Source: Rhynchopus sp. YZ270_cl-10 (Eukaryota > Euglenozoa > Diplonemea > Diplonemida > Diplonemidae). Taken from it: 64,000 bases of DNA. Below are positions 61,001 to 64,000 of the stretch, piece by piece. Every line of letters starts with the position of its first letter. Within the stretch, counting starts at the first letter, position 1. Both the position numbers and the translations under genes were made by a program. The notes beneath the pieces were generated by a model. The model was not told the origin of the DNA and did not search any database. It was given only the letters and a program-made list of their open reading frames with translations. The stretch is from positions 1,054,001 through 1,118,000 of the forward strand of contig OZ037892.1 of NCBI GenBank assembly GCA_964035575.1, in the 5' to 3' direction.

Positions 61001-62040
61001 TGCACTGGTCCATCCTCTCTGGGTCACGCATCTTTGCGCTGCAGGGCTCTGCTGCAGGGTACCTCGCGATGGGCTTCCCTGAATCATCTGGAACGATGGG
61101 ACCTGGAGCAGCCATGATCGTGACTGGAGGCACTGCTGCCAAGTACGCTATTGGGTCGACCAAGAGCGTCGCCGCTGTGCAGCTGTCTGACGCTGTGCTG
61201 TCGGGTGTGTCGAGTCTTACGGCCGCAGTCGTCAACGGTGAGACAGTAATGTACTGGACAGAGACCTCCTCGTCTGCAGTGCGTGGGGCAGTGGCACTGC
61301 AGGCAGATGACATCCTGTCGTTCAACTACGCGTACCACTCATCGTCTCAGACACTCACGACCCACACCACACGGGCTTCCGTTGAGATCAACTTGTTGGA
61401 CGGTGCCTCCGTGGACACGACAGCAGCGAGCAAGCAAAGCAAGGTGAAGACCCATGCCGCGATCCAAACCGCTGTCTGGGCCTACGTTGTGCCGATTGCC
61501 GTGCTTGCGAAGCGCTTTGGACCTCTCGCGACTACGGCGAAGGTGAGCACCTTCCCTGTCCCCTTCATTGTGCATGCGGTGCTGATGATCATTGCCATCG
61601 TGCTTACTATTGCGATGGCTGCACTGGCTCTGGCTGAGTTCGACAACGGCACCGAGAAGGGACACAAGGGCACCGGCATCACAGTGATGTGCGCCGCCAT
61701 CATGCAGGCCCTCATGCAGGTGGCCAAGCCGGATGCCGAGAGTGCGCACAGATGGATCTTCCGCACTGTACACATGGTGCTGGGACTTGTGACGATGATC
61801 CTCGCCTGCGTGACGCTGTTCACAGGTGCCGACAACTACGAGCGCCTTTACGCAAATGATGACTCTTTCGCGATGGACATTCGTGTTGCAGCGATCACCG
61901 GTCTTGGCTGTTTCTTCTCCGCCTACGTCCTCCTCTCAGCACTGAAGTACGTGCGTGAGATGAAGGCGAAGAAGCAGGTGGGGGAGAAGGGTCAAGAGAC
62001 CACCCCCGATGCTGCAGCACCAGCGGATGCTGAGGTCTGA
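58063..62040 (+). CDS. Multi-DOMON cytochrome b561 protein, secreted/membrane
   Basis: Intronless, 1325 residues from the ATG at 58063, which opens a signal peptide (MQTQRCVLASLVLASALFS). Five near-identical DOMON domains of about 150 residues follow (about 25, 207, 390, 567 and 768 onward), joined by Thr/Ala/Pro linkers (ATTAPPTPAPETAAP) likely O-glycosylated. A sixth, diverged DOMON starts at about 953. Each repeat has GVGAGMTTSQIVLGF and AKHTAKGTL; the Met and His are the expected axial heme b ligands. Residues about 1125-1290 are a cytochrome b561 module with several membrane helices and four conserved His (KTHAAIQ, VHAVLM, GHKGTG, VHMVLG). Family knowledge: such proteins move electrons across the membrane to extracellular acceptors such as ferric iron or oxidases. 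The array of five heme domains is unusual. Confidence 0.9.
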   Translation: MQTQRCVLASLVLASALFSDVDAACTSSTLAGYLCQQTAGSVVMHYTLAADKATVKLAVEASVTGYAALGVGAGMTTSQIVLGFVSSGVADVRALTTSARTLTAVNAGTVDIASTSWVTDASVTESGGKTVTSFTYNLAAGGKITDTSAANFVWSTSSTDAVAKHTAKGTLTVNLDEAIPTSAPPTSAPATTAPPTPAPETAAPLACTASTLAGYLCQQTAGSVVMHYTLAADKATVNLAVEASVTGYAALGVGAGMTTSQIVLGFVSSGVADVRALTTSARTLTAVNAGTVDIASTSWVTDASVTESGGKTVTSFTYNLAAGGKITDTSAANFVWSTSSTDAVAKHTAKGTLTVNLDEALQTTSAPDTSAPATTAPPTPAPETAAPLACTASTLAGYLCQQTAGSVVMHYTLAADKTTVNLAVEASVTGYAALGVGAGMTTSQIVLGFVSSGVADVRALTTSARTLTAVNAGTVDIASTSWVTDASVTESGGKTVTSFTYNLAAGGKITDTSAANFVWSTSSTDAVAKHTAKGTLSVNLDEALQTTSAPATTAPPTPAPETAAPLACTASTLAGYLCQQTAGSVVMHYTLAADKATVKLAVEASVTGYAALGVGAGMTTSQIVLGFVSSGIADVRALTASARTLTAVNAGTVDIASTSWVTDASVTESGGKTVTSFTYNLAAGGRITDTSAANFVWSTSSTDAVAKHTAKGTLTVNLDEAVPAATVAPPTAVPTSVPVGATTAPLTSAPLTSAPATSVPETAAPLACTSSTLAGYLCQQTAGSVVMHYTLAADKATVKLAVEASVTGYAALGVGDGMTTSQIVLGFVSSGVADVRALTTSARTLTAVNAGTVHIASISWVTDASVTESGGKTVTSFTYNLAAGGKITDTSAANFVWSTSSRDTVAIHEERGQTTVNLDQSLPTTAAPAGTTLTPTTPQPATTSTPSTSAPSSCTASTLATEEGDATFDCTEVLDGSVSLHWSILSGSRIFALQGSAAGYLAMGFPESSGTMGPGAAMIVTGGTAAKYAIGSTKSVAAVQLSDAVLSGVSSLTAAVVNGETVMYWTETSSSAVRGAVALQADDILSFNYAYHSSSQTLTTHTTRASVEINLLDGASVDTTAASKQSKVKTHAAIQTAVWAYVVPIAVLAKRFGPLATTAKVSTFPVPFIVHAVLMIIAIVLTIAMAALALAEFDNGTEKGHKGTGITVMCAAIMQALMQVAKPDAESAHRWIFRTVHMVLGLVTMILACVTLFTGADNYERLYANDDSFAMDIRVAAITGLGCFFSAYVLLSALKYVREMKAKKQVGEKGQETTPDAAAPADAEV

Positions 62041-63484
62041 GTAAGAGATGGTGGACACAGGCTCGAGATTATATTCTTTTAAAAATCATGAACTTAGTTT
62101 AGTTCTGCATCGAGTGCGATACAATTTTGCACAAAAAACGATGTTGTTTATTTTTATTCTTCCTACTGAGTTTTAGATAGTATAAGGAGAAGTTTAGCTT
62201 TGAAACTGCTTTTCCTTTTGTGCTGGATCTTTTTTCAATGAGAAAAAATATATAGAAAAAGAAATCTGAATCCTTCCTTGTCTTCTCATCTTACAATTTT
62301 AGACATTTTACAGATTTTTTGGCCTTTTCTTCAAAATGGTTGAAACCCCCCCTTTTTCTTTCATCCAAGGCTAACATCTCGTAACACCTCTATTTTTGTC
62401 GCTTCGGCAGCATTTTAAAGGGGCGCATACTCTCGCAATATTTACTTTGTGAGAGAACCAAAAAAACACAACAAAATAAAACTCATATTTAGCGTTCACA
62501 AAATCGTTTGATAACGCTCTCAACCCACTGTAGGTTGTTTTCTTCGTAGTGTAGATTTTCCTCTTTTTGTCCCTGGCTTCTCCTTCCCCGCGAGCTTTGC
62601 ACGATGGTACACATGGCGAAAAAGCCGTCCGTTCTGTTCGTTCACAGTTCCCTTGTTTGATCCCTTTGCTCCCACACTCTTCCCATCATATGTGATCATT
62701 CCTTCCATCTGAAGAAATGACAAAAAAAACCCCAAGTTTTTTGTAAAGGTGACCAAGCGAATCTTCGGATCGTCTTCACCAATTTTTCTTGTTTTGCAGG
62801 ACAAAAGGCAAGACGGCCGCGCGCATTGACACACTTTTATAATTCGACGCGAAAAAGAAAAACAGTATTTCTTTTTTTGCGAACACAGTACTGTGGTCGA
62901 TGATGCACACAAACACAGCCGCTGTCTTCCTGCAGTTTTTCTTTTCCCAACCTCATTTATTCACGTAGTTTTGTAGAAAACATTGTCACGTGTTTGTCGC
63001 TAAAAGATGCCAACAAGTTTATCACATTGACTTTGTCGTGCTCTTCTGTATCAGCAGATAGCACCATTTTTTTAAAGTTGCCACCGCATCAGGTGTAGTT
63101 TATTATATTAACGCAACCCACTCAGATCCCCGCTCCCTCCCCTGGAGTTTCCCCTCCTTCCTCACAGACGTAGCTCTCGCAAGGCAAATAAATATGAGGG
63201 GGTTTTCTTAGGGGAAGTGGTGAGGCACGTGCCCAACCACTACCCAAGTAAACCTACCTTTGTGTGCACATATCGAACAGAGGGGGAACCCAACACAACC
63301 CTCCACTCTTCCTACCCAGGGTAGGTGATTGGCCTTCAAATAAAGGACAAAAAAAAAAAAGACAACACTACTGAGTTTGGTTTTATGTCTCTAGTTTCTC
63401 GCCCCCTTATCCCTCCTGTCTCACTAATGTAAACATCCCTCATCAGATTTATTGATAAACCACATTCACGTTGTATTCCAAACT
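62041..63484. other. Intergenic DNA between the DOMON genes
   Basis: Mostly AT-rich. Contains the small minus-strand frame at 62520-62708, a weak hairpin motif near 62748 (AGGTGACCAAGCG), and from about 63340 the duplicated leader of the DOMON genes. Confidence 0.6.
62520..62708 (-). CDS. Possible small basic protein
   Basis: A 62-residue frame, MEGMITYDGKSVGAKGSNKG... ending RGKSTLRRKQPTVG, very basic in its second half. The start is directly preceded by TTTCTTCAG on the minus strand, which could be a splice acceptor, so this may be the last exon of a longer gene. Codon choice looks more protein-like than the surrounding DNA, but no family is recognised. It would be the only gene on the minus strand. 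Confidence 0.35.
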   Translation of the reverse strand: MEGMITYDGKSVGAKGSNKGTVNEQNGRLFRHVYHRAKLAGKEKPGTKRGKSTLRRKQPTVG

Positions 63485-64000
63485 ATGCAGACCCGGAGGT
63501 GTGTGTTGGCAAGCTTAGTGCTTGTGAGTGCTCTCTTCAGTGACGTCGATGCTGCCTGCACGTCTTCGACCCTTGCTGGATACCTCTGCCAACAGACTGC
63601 GGGCTCTGTGGTGATGCACTACACACTTGCTGCAGACAAGGCAACTGTGAAGCTTGCTGTTGAGGCATCGGTCACTGGATATGCTGCACTTGGTGTTGGT
63701 GCTGGAATGACGACTTCACAGATCGTGCTTGGATTTGTGTCTTCTGGTGTTGCTGATGTGCGTGCCCTTACAGCTTCTGGACGAACACTCACCGCTGTGA
63801 ACGCTGGCACTGTTGACATTGCAAGCACTTCATGGGTGACAGACGCATCTGTGACTGAGTCTGGTGGGAAGACTGTGACCTCCTTCACTTACAACCTTGC
63901 TGCTGGTGGAAAGATCACTGACACGAGTGCGGCAAACTTTGTGTGGTCCCTGTCGTCCACAGACGCAGTGGCAAAACACACAGCTACTGGTGGACTGACG
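63485..64000 (+). CDS. Second multi-DOMON protein, 5' part only
   Basis: The first 172 codons of a paralog of the gene at 58063, cut by the window end. Signal peptide MQTRRCVLASLVLVSALFS and one DOMON domain nearly identical to repeat 1 of the neighbour (AGMTTSQIVLGF and the KHT heme-ligand region are present). The leader is duplicated too, which shows that the tandem duplication included the promoter region. Confidence 0.9.
   Translation, partial: MQTRRCVLASLVLVSALFSDVDAACTSSTLAGYLCQQTAGSVVMHYTLAADKATVKLAVEASVTGYAALGVGAGMTTSQIVLGFVSSGVADVRALTASGRTLTAVNAGTVDIASTSWVTDASVTESGGKTVTSFTYNLAAGGKITDTSAANFVWSLSSTDAVAKHTATGGLT

Overview
The window is nuclear DNA of a eukaryote, almost certainly a unicellular protist or alga. 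Protein-coding genes have short GT-AG introns (about 48-273 bp, mostly GTATGT-type donors). The proteins include an FG nucleoporin, the ribosome-biogenesis helicase DHX37/Dhr1, DUF4116 repeats, secreted GH3 glycosidases and DOMON-cytochrome b561 proteins with Thr/Ala/Pro linkers. DUF4116 repeats, serine-proline-rich disordered proteins and the Tudor/SH3-like module of the coiled-coil gene would fit a SAR-type lineage (stramenopile, alveolate, rhizarian), but nothing here fixes the species.

Layout. 1-7.5 kb is repeat-rich and gene-poor: two copies of a non-coding core repeat, a 7-bp satellite and a tandem 262-bp duplication. 7.6-17.3 kb holds a secreted methyltransferase-like protein, a 1373-residue coiled-coil protein and a DUF4116 protein. 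17.9-26.4 kb is mostly mobile-element DNA: a 2.0-kb inverted-repeat element, two adjacent hAT-like elements with exact 8-bp target duplications, and smaller TA-flanked elements. 26.4-36.4 kb holds two unrecognised proteins, DHX37 and a Nup98-like nucleoporin. 37.2-40.9 kb is again mobile DNA (a 1.94-kb hAT-like element and a 1.59-kb element). 41-53.5 kb is a tandem array of four GH3 genes, 55.5-57.0 kb a tail-anchored protein of unknown role, and 58 kb to the end a tandem pair of DOMON-b561 genes, the second cut by the window edge.

How it fits together. Every confident gene is on the + strand. The right half is a zone of local amplification of secretory-pathway genes: GH3 enzymes predicted to act on beta-linked glycans, and heme-domain redox proteins anchored by b561. 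The centre-left carries nuclear housekeeping genes (rRNA maturation, nuclear pore).

The most unusual content is non-coding. (1) Twenty or more short hairpins are scattered between genes; their stems differ in sequence but stay paired, while a GAG-type loop and a CATCTTACAA-YTTTTC tail recur. (2) Three element families share internal sequence between copies that have unrelated terminal inverted repeats. (3) A repeat block sits inside two 153-bp introns of unrelated genes, suggestive of introner-type intron gain. (4) The GH3 genes are mosaics of identical and divergent blocks. All were read by eye; none was computed.
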